Below are positions 1 through 9,551 of a stretch of DNA of 64,000 bases, piece by piece (within the stretch, counting starts at the first letter, position 1; every line of letters begins with the position of its first letter). The notes beneath the pieces are model-generated. The model saw nothing but the letters and a program-made list of their open reading frames with translations, did no database searches and was not told the origin of the DNA. A program made the translations under genes and the position numbers. Source of the stretch: Isosphaeraceae bacterium (GTDB lineage Bacteria; Planctomycetota; Planctomycetia; Isosphaerales; Isosphaeraceae); the NCBI GenBank assembly GCA_026004735.1, contig BPJS01000001.1, positions 1,860,001 to 1,924,000 of the forward strand. Reading direction: 5' to 3'.

Positions 1-462
1 GAGGTTCAGGGTCTTGCGGCGGATATGGTCCAGAGCGCGGCCGGGGGTGGCCACGACGACATCAACGCCCCGCCCGAGCGTTCGGAGCTGCGGACCGTAA
101 GACTGGCCGCCGTAGATCGGCACGACGGATGTGCCCAGCCGGCGACCGTAGCGGTGGACGGCCTCGGCCACCTGTGTCGCCAGTTCCCGGGTCGGAACGA
201 GAATCAGGGCGGAAGGCCGGGGGCGGTCGGGCCCGAGGCGGTCGATGCGGTGGAGCAGGGGGAGGGTGAAGGCGGCGGTCTTGCCGGTGCCGGTGGCGGC
301 CTGTCCGATCAGGTCACGGCCGGCGAGCAGCGGCGGTATCGCCTCGCGCTGGATCGGCGTGGGCTCCTCGTAGCCGAGGGCAGAGAGGGCTTCGACGAGG
401 CGGGGGTCGAGGCCGAGGCCGGCGAAGGTGGATTCGGGACCGTTGGTCGTCTTTTTCGGCAT
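1..462 (-). CDS. DEAD-box RNA helicase (N-terminal part, cut by window edge)
   Basis: ATP-dependent RNA helicase of the DeaD/RhlE/RhlB kind, which remodels RNA in ribosome assembly and mRNA decay. Only the first 154 residues lie in the window; the gene runs off the left edge. Reading from the ATG at 462, the order is a Q-motif region (GYEEPTPIQREAIP), the Walker A motif ATGTGKTAA at about residues 56-64, motif Ia PTRELA at about 90-95, the GG motif (IYGGQ), and motif Ib ATPGR at about 138-142. DEAD itself lies beyond the edge. The start follows a short MPKKTTNG tail. It is divergent from the thioesterase gene at 608, so the 145 bases between them should hold both promoters. Family assignment is secure; the subfamily cannot be told from this piece. 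Confidence 0.93.
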   Translation of the reverse strand, partial: MPKKTTNGPESTFAGLGLDPRLVEALSALGYEEPTPIQREAIPPLLAGRDLIGQAATGTGKTAAFTLPLLHRIDRLGPDRPRPSALILVPTRELATQVAEAVHRYGRRLGTSVVPIYGGQSYGPQLRTLGRGVDVVVATPGRALDHIRRKTLNL

Positions 463-607
463 AAGGGACTCGTGCGGAGCGATCGATGCGGCTGGAGGGT
501 GGAAGTCGCTCATTGTGCGGGAATTCGCCGCCGAATCCCAGGAGGGGGGAGATTCGGAGTAGTCTGGAGCTTCGGTATCGGCCGTCTCGAGACGGGGGCA
601 AGGGGCC

Positions 608-1006
608 ATGAAACCTGGGGTCAAAGTCGGTGTGATGGGGACGCTTCGATTTGTGGTCGAGCCGCGCCACACCATTGACTTCGCAGTGGACGGGATGCCG
701 GAGATTCTGAGCACGCCGTGGCTGATATGGTTCCTGGAGCACGCGGCGCGGGAGGCTCTGTTGCCCTACCTGGATCCCGGGGAGAGCACGGTGGGGACCC
801 ACGTGGACGTCGATCATCTGGCGGCAACACCGGTGGGGATGGAGGTGGTGTGCCTGGCTCGGGTCGTCCACCTGAACGGCCTGACCGTGACGTTTCAGCT
901 CGAGGCACGGGATCAGGTGGAGCGGATCGCCAAGGGGCTGTGCCGGGCGCGGGTGGTCAAGGTGGACCGGCTGGCGCGGCGTGTGGAGGCGAAGCGGGGG
1001 CGGTGA
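608..1006 (+). CDS. FlK-like hotdog-fold thioesterase
   Basis: A 132-residue single hotdog-domain protein resembling fluoroacetyl-CoA thioesterase FlK, which hydrolyses short acyl-CoA thioesters in the cytoplasm. The resemblance is visible in a Thr at residue 36, Glu at 44 and His at 70. Their spacing (8 and 26) equals that recalled for the FlK Thr42-Glu50-His76 triad, and the HLAATPVG segment matches the FlK region after the His. An AAGGGG-type ribosome site lies just before the ATG. No fluorometabolite or CoA-ester genes sit nearby, so the natural substrate is unknown. A general housekeeping acyl-CoA thioesterase is more likely than true fluoroacetate resistance. Confidence 0.8.
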   Translation: MKPGVKVGVMGTLRFVVEPRHTIDFAVDGMPEILSTPWLIWFLEHAAREALLPYLDPGESTVGTHVDVDHLAATPVGMEVVCLARVVHLNGLTVTFQLEARDQVERIAKGLCRARVVKVDRLARRVEAKRGR

Positions 1007-1408
1007 TCAATGGTCGTGGCGGGTGGGGAGGTGAGGAAGGCGGAGCTTGCGGAAGTGGCCCAGCGGATGACGGCGGCTGGGGATGGGCCAGAGGGCGACG
1101 ACGAGCAGGGCGACGCCCAGGCCGCCGACGACCAGGGCGGCCAGACGCAAGGCGGGGTTCTCGCCCAGGTCGGAGACGAGCCAGAGCGCGTTCATCCACA
1201 TCCAGGCGTTGAGCGCCAGGTCGTCCTTGAGCCGGCGGCCGAAGCGGCGGTTGGTCGTCAGGAGCAGGGCGCCGGTTGTGAGCGCAGCAGCGGTCGCCAG
1301 ATAGGCCGGCAGCGGCTGATGAGCCAGCCAGAGGCCGTCCATCGCGAACCAGGCGACGGAATTGACCGGATCGACGACACGGCGCGCAAACCATCGGGAT
1401 GAGGCCAT
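1007..1408 (-). CDS. Small multi-pass membrane protein, unknown function
   Basis: A 133-residue protein I do not recognise. Starting at the ATG at 1408, it has an amphipathic N-terminus, then hydrophobic stretches near residues 15-30, 35-52, 68-82 and 90-112. A basic tail ends in His and Arg. This suggests three or four inner-membrane helices. A longer reading frame extends upstream to 1837, but that extension is low-complexity and crosses the region before the divergent ParA-like gene, so I prefer the internal ATG. It is tail-to-tail with the thioesterase gene, with no space between them. No functional clue comes from the neighbours. Confidence 0.6.
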   Translation of the reverse strand: MASSRWFARRVVDPVNSVAWFAMDGLWLAHQPLPAYLATAAALTTGALLLTTNRRFGRRLKDDLALNAWMWMNALWLVSDLGENPALRLAALVVGGLGVALLVVALWPIPSRRHPLGHFRKLRLPHLPTRHDH

Positions 1409-1754
1409 GATTCCACGACTGAGGACCAGGACGGCCCGGCGGGCCCGGCGGAGAGACCGAGCGCAGCGGCTGTGATGGGGGGTCTGCGTTGGCCAGCATG
1501 GCCCAGGATCAGGCGATGCCAGGCGACGCGGGGTGAGCTTATCGTCCGCCGAAGCTGCGTGCCAGAATGATACGCGGCCAGCCGAGCCGTGAGACTCCCA
1601 CCCGGGTCGATCACCGTGGCGAGCGGCGCCCGAGGCCGAGCCAGGTAGCCGCGTGTACTCGGCCCAGTCTGGCCAGGACATGGGCCGATAATTGAACACG
1701 TGTCTTGGGTGTGGCAGACTCGAAGAAGTGTTCGCGAACCGACGGGGCTTCACC
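1409..1754. other. Intergenic region between divergent genes
   Basis: About 346 bases lie between the small membrane protein and the ParA-like gene, which point away from each other. I see no credible gene, tRNA or terminator. Reading frames exist on both strands but lack ribosome sites and have low-complexity translations. It should contain promoters for both flanking genes. The least GC-rich patch, around 1690-1715, is the better candidate for the ParA-like gene's promoter. Confidence 0.5.
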
Positions 1755-2783
1755 ATGCAGTCAGTTGCGATATTCAACACCCGAGGAGGATCGGGGAAGA
1801 GTGCCGCCACGGTCTTTCTGGCGGATTTTCTGTCCACGATGTTTCAGAAGCGTGTGCTGGTCGTCGATCTGGACCCGCAGCAGAGTTCCTCCGTCGCGCT
1901 CTTGGGCGACGAGCGGCTGATGGCCGGGTTCAAGGCGGGGCAGAGTCTGTCGAAGTTGATCGAGCGGTCGCTCTCGGAGGAGCTGGATGAGGCTTCCGTC
2001 CGTGAGGCGGTCATGGTGCGGCCGCGGACGAGCCGGGGCCGAAAGGGCACGCTCTATCTAGCCGAAGTGGCCGTCCTGGCATGCGAGCGGGAGGACTGGC
2101 ACGACCTGGACGATTATCTGAGGGACCGACCGGCCAGCCGGCGGCCGGCGACGGTGACGTTGCTGCGTGGGCTGCTGGAACGGGTCGCGGAGGATTACGA
2201 CATCGCCTTGATCGATTTCCCTGCACACGAGACCGGTCCGATGACGCAGTTGGGCCTGCGCGCGGCGGACTGGTGGCTGTTTCCCTGCGTCCCCGACCGC
2301 GCGGGGATTCGCGATCTCGAGGGGCCGGGCAAGGCGATTCGCGAGGCGTACAAGGATCACAAACGGCAGATTCGCGGGTTGGGGACGTTGTTGAGCATCT
2401 GCCAGTCGGCGTCCAGTTCCGAGTATCGCCAGGCGTATCAGACGCTGATTGAGGCCTCGGAACGGCAGCATATTCCGCGGCTGTTCAGCAACAAGGCGAG
2501 GCTGCTCATCTGGACCGGAGCGCGGAACGCGCTCGATGACACACTCTGGGGCGAGCAGACGACGCTCCATCACAAATACAAGGATAAGCCGCTCTACGAG
2601 GCGATTCGCGCGCTCTGCAAGGAGGTCTTGGAGCGTCTCGACCTGCCTGAGGACGAGGTGCGAATTCAGTTTAGCCTGCTGGAGGGTTTCAATCGCCGGA
2701 TGCGTGAGTTTTTCATTCGCGCCGGCGGTCGGGATCGGTCCGCTCAGACCGCGGCCGGCTCGCTGCCGACGGCGCGGACCTGA
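1755..2783 (+). CDS. ParA/MinD-type ATPase, orphan
   Basis: A 342-residue deviant-Walker ATPase of the ParA/Soj/MinD class, which act as dimeric switches that position DNA or protein cargo. The P-loop at residues 9-16 reads TRGGSGKS. VVDLDPQQSS at about 34-43 is the Walker A' segment, and ALIDFPAHET is the Walker B-like segment. Oddly, the signature lysine expected in KGGxGK is Arg10, although the P-loop Lys15 is intact. The ATG at 1755 places the P-loop at the very N-terminus, as is usual; an upstream in-frame extension from 1692 seems unlikely. No parB, minE or cargo gene is adjacent: thiC follows on the other strand. A chromosome-partition role is therefore not supported by context. Confidence 0.85.
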   Translation: MQSVAIFNTRGGSGKSAATVFLADFLSTMFQKRVLVVDLDPQQSSSVALLGDERLMAGFKAGQSLSKLIERSLSEELDEASVREAVMVRPRTSRGRKGTLYLAEVAVLACEREDWHDLDDYLRDRPASRRPATVTLLRGLLERVAEDYDIALIDFPAHETGPMTQLGLRAADWWLFPCVPDRAGIRDLEGPGKAIREAYKDHKRQIRGLGTLLSICQSASSSEYRQAYQTLIEASERQHIPRLFSNKARLLIWTGARNALDDTLWGEQTTLHHKYKDKPLYEAIRALCKEVLERLDLPEDEVRIQFSLLEGFNRRMREFFIRAGGRDRSAQTAAGSLPTART

Positions 2784-2813
2784 GCGGAGCGGTGGTCGGA
2801 GAATCTGGGGCGC

Positions 2814-4472
<1,659 letters not shown>

Positions 4473-5456
4473 ATGAGCGCTCCAGAGAACCAGGGACAGG
4501 GCCGGTCGGGGTGGCCGCAGATGGGCCGTCCTCCGAGGCTTGTGGATCGAATGCGGCGCTGGCCGCTCTACGTTTTCGGCGCCGTGGCGGGCGTCCCGTT
4601 GGGGCTGTTCGGGTTGAGTCTGGCCCTGACACCCCCGCTCGAACCGCCGCGTCCCGAACAGCGGCTGCCTTTGCCGCGAGCGGACCGGGCCGTGGTCGAG
4701 GCGGCGGCAGCCCGAACGGCCGCGGTGGCATGGCCCGAGGAGGTTTTGACGGGTCCCGAAGCCAAGGCCCTGCTGCTGGAAGTGCTGCTGGCGGTCGAGG
4801 CCGGGCTCGAGGCCCAGACCGGCTACACGGCAACCTTCAGAAAGCAGGAGCGAGTCGATGGCAAGCTCCAGCCCGAGCAAACCATGGCCATGAAGGTCCG
4901 CCACCGCCCGTTTGCGATCTATCTGAAGTTCCTCCACCCAGACGCGGGCAAGGAGGTGATTTATCACACCGGGCGCTACGACGACCACATCGTGGCCCAC
5001 GGCGGTAAGTTGACCCGGCTGCTGCTCCCCCGGCTCAAGGTTCCGCCGAATTCACCGCTGGCGATGAAAGGAAATCGCCATCCGGTCACCGACGCGGGCC
5101 TGCTCAACCTGGTCAAGAAACTGGTCCGGTTCCGCCGCATGGATCTGACCGACCACGACGCCGAGACCGTCCTCGACCGGGTGACCGACGAAAAAGGTCG
5201 GACCTATCTGCGCTCGGCTCATGCGCATCCGCACAAGACCGGCGATCGGCCGTTTGCTTACGTGGAAGTGCTCTACGACCCACAAACGCGGATTCCGGTT
5301 CAGTTCGAGGGGTTCGACTGGCCCGAGAGCGGCGTCTGGCGTGGGGAACGGATCCTGGGTGAGCGGTATGTCTACGAGGACGTCGATTTCGAGGCCGAAC
5401 TGACCGACCTCGACTTCGATCCGGCCAATCCCGCCTACGAATTTCGGCGATTCTAA
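4473..5456 (+). CDS. DUF1571 family protein, membrane-anchored (copy 1)
   Basis: A 327-residue planctomycete-type DUF1571 protein of unknown function. A single N-terminal transmembrane segment (about residues 32-52, PLYVFGAVAGVPLGLFGLSL) is followed by a Pro/Ala-rich linker and a globular domain of about 220 residues. That domain begins at YTATFRKQERVDGKL and resembles the lipoprotein-carrier-like beta fold of outer-membrane sorting proteins. It ends in LDFDPANPAYEFRRF, a C-terminus shared with the second copy at 19574-20512. The start is the ATG at 4473, preceded by GGGGAGG; an earlier ATG at 4431 has no such site. It is likely periplasmic. The gene stands alone between divergent thiC and a 595-base gap. 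Confidence 0.8.
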   Translation: MSAPENQGQGRSGWPQMGRPPRLVDRMRRWPLYVFGAVAGVPLGLFGLSLALTPPLEPPRPEQRLPLPRADRAVVEAAAARTAAVAWPEEVLTGPEAKALLLEVLLAVEAGLEAQTGYTATFRKQERVDGKLQPEQTMAMKVRHRPFAIYLKFLHPDAGKEVIYHTGRYDDHIVAHGGKLTRLLLPRLKVPPNSPLAMKGNRHPVTDAGLLNLVKKLVRFRRMDLTDHDAETVLDRVTDEKGRTYLRSAHAHPHKTGDRPFAYVEVLYDPQTRIPVQFEGFDWPESGVWRGERILGERYVYEDVDFEAELTDLDFDPANPAYEFRRF

Positions 5457-6051
5457 GAACAGAGACCGTTCCACCCGTCCCGGAGCATCAGCGGCCAGGG
5501 CTTCGGCCGGGAACTCCGGTGGGGAGGGTTGAGCCAACTGGGACGACGTTGCGGGTCGGGCTGATCGTCGGGTCTGTGCGGGGGAATTGTCTTCGACCAT
5601 GGGGCCGTGGCGGGAGCCGCTGGCCCGGGGGAGCGGCCTCAGCGTGTGTCCCCACCTGGCGACGGCTAGGGCCGTGCGGCCTGGGCCAGGGGACGGCCGG
5701 TCATCGGGTTGAAGGAGGCGGGCCGACAGGGGGTCGTGCTGCGGGCCGACGATGGGGTTGCGCGGCGGGCCGACGAGGGGTCGCGCGGCCGTCACGATCG
5801 GACCGGCCGGTACGTTCAGCGTAACGGGCCGACGGTGTGGGATTTCGGTGGTCGGCGGTTACGGGAGGCGTCGAGCCCCCGACGATATAACGGTCGGTGA
5901 ACCCGGGAACGGCTCGCAGGTGCGACTGATCCGGGTGCCGGCGAGGCAGAGCGGGAGGCGCCGGGGCGGTCGGTCTGCCGGGTCTCGCGCTACGATCCGG
6001 GTCGGGGGTGGACGCCGGCCGGTCTCAGACCCTCAGGCGAGGAGGCAGGAC
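5457..6051. other. Long intergenic region upstream of fliW
   Basis: This stretch of 595 bases has no credible gene. It contains a cluster of imperfect direct repeats (annotated separately) and, near 5880-5900, the only AT-rich patch (GACGATATAACGG), which could form part of a promoter for fliW-csrA. I do not see a flagellar sigma-28 promoter that I would defend. Confidence 0.5.
5718..5774. repeat. Three direct repeats of GCGGGCCGAC upstream of fliW
   Basis: The ten-base sequence GCGGGCCGAC occurs exactly at 5718-5727, 5741-5750 and 5765-5774, a spacing of 23 and 24 bases. Each copy is followed by a G-run and then TCG or TTGCG. A shorter copy (CGGGCCGAC) lies at 5825-5833. Regular spacing near two helical turns suggests binding sites for a multimeric regulator or a minisatellite-like expansion. 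In such GC-rich DNA, chance or local duplication is also possible. Confidence 0.5.
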
Positions 6052-6522
6052 GTGAACATCGTCACGACGCGTTTCGGGACGATTCGGGTCGCGGAGTCGG
6101 AGTTGATCCGACTGATCGAAGGCCCGATCGGATTCCGTAGCCAGACTCTGTTCGTGTTGATGCCCGACCCTGAGACGCCGGGCCTGAAATGGTTGCAGAG
6201 CGCGACGATGCCCGAGTTGGCCTTTGGTCTGGTCTCGCCGGCGGTCGCGGTGCCCGACTATCGGGTCGAGCTTCGTCCCGCCGATCTGGCGGCGCTCGAG
6301 TTGGACGACGAGCGGGATGCCCAGGTTTACCTGATCCTGAACCGGGCCGAACCGGGCGGGTTGACGGTGAACCTGCAAGGGCCGCTGGTGGTCAATCCGG
6401 TTCGGCGTCTGGCTCGGCAGATGGTGATGACCTCGAGCCGGTACGCGATCCGCTACCCGCTGGTCGGCACCTTGCCCGGACCGGCCTATGCGACGTCTTC
6501 GATGCTCCGGGTCTCGGCCTGA
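6052..6522 (+). CDS. fliW: Flagellar assembly factor FliW
   Basis: A 156-residue FliW, the small beta-barrel protein that binds both flagellin and CsrA and so relieves CsrA repression of flagellin translation. Family features seen are TTRFGTIRV at the N-terminus, IRLIEGPIGF, LKWLQSATMPELAFGLVSP and LTVNLQGPLVVNP. The start is a GTG at 6052 with GGAGG five bases before it. Longer in-frame starts from 5752 would add low-complexity sequence. csrA follows after 150 bases in the same direction, the classic fliW-csrA pairing. No flagellin or other flagellar gene lies within the window. Confidence 0.92.
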   Translation: MNIVTTRFGTIRVAESELIRLIEGPIGFRSQTLFVLMPDPETPGLKWLQSATMPELAFGLVSPAVAVPDYRVELRPADLAALELDDERDAQVYLILNRAEPGGLTVNLQGPLVVNPVRRLARQMVMTSSRYAIRYPLVGTLPGPAYATSSMLRVSA

Positions 6523-6672
6523 GCGACAGCCCGCCGGAGCCTGTCTTGCCGTCTCCCTCCGCCTAACCTGTACCCGTCGAGCCAGAGGCGTGACCAGAGC
6601 CCGACCAGCGTGATCACGGACGGTCACGGGCTTTCCGCGCCATGACAAGCTGGAGAGGAAGGAGCCCGAACG

Positions 6673-6942
6673 ATGCTGGTCCTGTCCCGACACCGCGATG
6701 AGAGCATCATCATCGGCGATGACATTGTCATCACGGTGGTGGATATCCGCGGCGATAAGGTCCGACTAGGGATCGCGGCGCCGATCGAGATCAGCGTACA
6801 CCGCCAGGAGGTCTACGAGGCCATCCAACGCGAGAACCGCCAGGCCGGGCGGCTCGAACCGGACGAGGCGCGTCAGGTGGGCCGACTGACCGGACCGCCG
6901 CTCCGCCGCGAGTCACGGCGGACACGCTCCGAGGAGGCCTGA
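6673..6942 (+). CDS. csrA: Carbon storage regulator CsrA
   Basis: An 89-residue CsrA, a homodimeric RNA-binding translational repressor recognising GGA in hairpin loops. The core MLVLSRHRDESIIIGD, the LGIAAPIEISVHRQEV segment and the RNA-contacting Arg/Val-His-Arg residues are all present. The core ends near residue 57. It is followed by about 30 extra basic and acidic residues (PPLRRESRRTRSEEA), so the protein is longer than the 61-residue E. coli form; C-terminal extensions are common outside gamma-proteobacteria and can contact FliW. A GAGAGGAAGGA ribosome site precedes the ATG and itself contains GGA, so autoregulation is plausible but not shown. Confidence 0.95.
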   Translation: MLVLSRHRDESIIIGDDIVITVVDIRGDKVRLGIAAPIEISVHRQEVYEAIQRENRQAGRLEPDEARQVGRLTGPPLRRESRRTRSEEA

Positions 6943-7045
6943 ACCGCGCTCCGATCCAGCCCTACGCCGTCGCCTGGGTGACGATCGAGGGCGCGTGTCT
7001 GCCTCCGAGCTGCGTCGGGTAGGCCAGAGGCCGGTCGGCTCCGCC

Positions 7046-7543
7046 TCATTTCAACCGGAATGAATCGTCCGAACCGACGGGATCGTCGAGGACATCCCGC
7101 CGGCGCTTGCCCGGCACTTGCGGCGGGCGCGATCGACCGGACTCGGACCGGTTGGCCAGCTCTGGGGGAATCAGCTCGTCGTGGTCGAAAGTGCCGACCG
7201 TCGGCGCGACCGGAGGTCGGCCGGCCGCCTGCCGCTCCGAAGGAGCTGGCAGATGATCCGGCCCCTGGTAGACCTTAAATTTCAGCCGGCCGAGGGTAAT
7301 CCGGTCGTTGGGCATCAGCGCGGCCCACGAGACTCGCTGGCCATTGACCTTTGTCCCGTTCGTGCTGATGAGATCGCGAATGATCAAAAGCCCTTCCGTA
7401 CGCACCAAGACGCAGTGCCGCTTGGAGAGGCTCGGATGCCGGATCGTCTCGTCGCAGAGATCTTCGCGGCGACCCAGGACTGTGATCGCGCGTCGGATCG
7501 GGATCGGTGGATCGCCGTTGAGCGGGATCAGCTCGGTCTTCAT
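7046..7543 (-). CDS. FHA-domain protein
   Basis: A 165-residue cytoplasmic protein with one forkhead-associated domain (about residues 5-95), a module that binds phosphothreonine peptides. The conserved FHA features are visible: GRREDLCD (Gly-Arg), LSKRHC (Ser-x-x-His) and STNGTKVNGQRV (Asn-Gly). The C-terminal 70 residues are Pro/Arg-rich and look disordered. No Ser/Thr kinase or phosphatase is adjacent, so its partner is unknown. It is convergent with csrA and divergent from the secreted protein at 7747. Confidence 0.88.
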   Translation of the reverse strand: MKTELIPLNGDPPIPIRRAITVLGRREDLCDETIRHPSLSKRHCVLVRTEGLLIIRDLISTNGTKVNGQRVSWAALMPNDRITLGRLKFKVYQGPDHLPAPSERQAAGRPPVAPTVGTFDHDELIPPELANRSESGRSRPPQVPGKRRRDVLDDPVGSDDSFRLK

Positions 7544-7746
7544 GGGGACGAGTTCGTCGAAGGTCGAGGACCGTGCCCACGGTCGAACGGGTCGCGACTT
7601 GAAACTCTATCTTCGCGACCGGGGCCGGGCAAGGCGAGCGGTCGGTCGAAACCGCCGATGCCCGGGCGGGGTATGAGCTGTTGGCTGGTCGGCTCCAGTG
7701 CGAGGGCCGCGCCGTTCGATTGCCCGCCCATCGGAGGTACGCTTCC

Positions 7747-9507
7747 ATGCGTGGCGTCCGTTCCGTCCGCCGATGTACGCGACTCGGGGCGTTGGCGAGC
7801 GTGATTCTAGGGGTCGCCTTCGGTCATCCGGCCCTGGCCCAGCAGGAAGCGACGCGGCGGCTGGCCGAGTTGGTGCCGGCCGACGTGCTCGCCTACCTCG
7901 AGTTGTCGTCTCCCCACTCGCTCCTTGAACGGCTAACGGCCCCCGAGTCCCGTTCGCTTCTGGAGGATCTCGAGGCGTTGGCCGACGCCGAACCGCGCAA
8001 ACAGTGGGGTGAGTTGAGGGCTGGCGTCATCTACGTGGCCAGCCAACTGGGCACCCGGCCCTCGGCCCTGATCCGCGATCTGGTCGGCGGAGGCGTTGCG
8101 ATGGCAGTCTACGGTCCCGACCGAATCGCCGGCTGGATCGAGGCACGCGATCCGGACGTTTTGCGTCGGACGCACGATGTCGTGCTGCGGCTGGCCCGAT
8201 CGGATCCTAAGGGCAGCGGCCCTCAAGCTTCCGATCGGGATGGTGTGACAACCTACAAGGCCGACAAGCTGGAGTACGCTCTGGTCGGCCGACGGCTGGT
8301 GTTCGCGTCGGATGGGTCGATCCTGGGAAGTGTGCTGGATCGGCTGGCCGGTAAGCCCGTCTCTGAGAACGTTCTGGCGGAGCTCGAGGCGTTTCGGGGC
8401 CAGGTCGCGGAACGGCCGAAGGATGCCTGGGGTTGGGCGTACATGGACTTGAAGCGGCTTCGCCAACTCGATCCTAAAGCATTTGAGACCAAGCCCGACG
8501 AGGAGGCTGGTCAGGTGCTGCTATTTGGTCCTTGGATCGACGGTCTTCGGACCGGCCATTGGGCGACGCTGGCCGTTGGTCCCGCGGGTCCGGGATGGTC
8601 CTTGCGGCTTGATGTGTCCCAAGGCCAGGGCGAAGCTACGCACGGTTTCGCGGGCTTTGTGCCACCGGCCGGCTCGGGTCCTGCTCCGTTGCTGAAACCG
8701 GAGGGGACGATCCTGAGCGTGTCCCTGTACCGCGACTGGGAGGCGGTCTGGGACACGCGGGCGGACTTGCTGCCGGCCGAGGCCCAGGCCGGGCTGGCTC
8801 AGTTGGATACCTTTGCGGGGCAGTTTTTCGGTGGACGCGACTTTGCCTCGGGTGTGCTGGGGTCGCTGACGCCGCAGTGGCGGGTTGTGGTGGTCCAGCA
8901 CGACGAGGCTGGCGGTCCCCAGCCAGGTACACGCCTGCCGGGCTTTGCGGTCGTGCTGGGGCTGAAGCCCGGCGATGAGGAGTTTGCGACCCGGCTGACG
9001 GCGGCGTTTCAATCGTTTGTGGGTTTGGCCAATCTGGGCGCGGCCCAGCAGAAGGCGCCGCCGCTCATTCTGGGAGCGACGGACGTGGACGGAGTGGCGG
9101 TTGCCACGGCGGCTTACGTGCCCCCCCGGGAGTCGGCTCCGGGCGAGGCGGACGTGCGTTACAACTTTTCGCCCTCGGCTGCGCGGGTCGGTGATTGGTT
9201 TGTGTTTGCCAGCACGATTCAGACGGCGCGCCGGCTTGTGCCGCTCTTGAAGGCCGAGGCGGGAAACCAGCTCTTGCCTGGGGTGACGCTGGCGGCCGAG
9301 GGCGAGGGAGCCGAAGCCGCGCGCCTGATCGGCCTGAATCGAAACGCCTTGCGGATGCAACGGATGCTGGAGAAGGGTCAGGATCGCCAAGCCGCCGAGG
9401 CCGACCTGGAGGCCTTTGAACAGCTGGTCGAGCGGCTGGGTCGGGCCCGGCTGGAGGTCCGTCAGATCGGTCAGGCAACGCGCTACGAGCTGAAGGTCGC
9501 TCAATAG
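7747..9507 (+). CDS. Secreted protein of unknown function (DUF3352-like)
   Basis: A 586-residue exported protein. The start at 7747 follows a GGAGG and gives a clean Sec signal (basic MRGVRSVRRCTR, hydrophobic core LGALASVILGVAFG, cleavage near ALA-QQ). Starts further upstream would bury it. The mature part is globular, without repeats or catalytic motifs I can name. Its opening RRLAELVPADVLAYLELS and the alternating beta/alpha pattern recall secreted planctomycete proteins of the DUF3352 type, a tentative assignment. Just 44 bases separate it from the DUF1800 gene, so the three genes 7747-12151 may be one transcript. Confidence 0.65.
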   Translation: MRGVRSVRRCTRLGALASVILGVAFGHPALAQQEATRRLAELVPADVLAYLELSSPHSLLERLTAPESRSLLEDLEALADAEPRKQWGELRAGVIYVASQLGTRPSALIRDLVGGGVAMAVYGPDRIAGWIEARDPDVLRRTHDVVLRLARSDPKGSGPQASDRDGVTTYKADKLEYALVGRRLVFASDGSILGSVLDRLAGKPVSENVLAELEAFRGQVAERPKDAWGWAYMDLKRLRQLDPKAFETKPDEEAGQVLLFGPWIDGLRTGHWATLAVGPAGPGWSLRLDVSQGQGEATHGFAGFVPPAGSGPAPLLKPEGTILSVSLYRDWEAVWDTRADLLPAEAQAGLAQLDTFAGQFFGGRDFASGVLGSLTPQWRVVVVQHDEAGGPQPGTRLPGFAVVLGLKPGDEEFATRLTAAFQSFVGLANLGAAQQKAPPLILGATDVDGVAVATAAYVPPRESAPGEADVRYNFSPSAARVGDWFVFASTIQTARRLVPLLKAEAGNQLLPGVTLAAEGEGAEAARLIGLNRNALRMQRMLEKGQDRQAAEADLEAFEQLVERLGRARLEVRQIGQATRYELKVAQ

Positions 9508-9551
9508 CCGCCGGCCGACGGTCCCGAGTTCGCACCCGTGGAGCCAGTACA

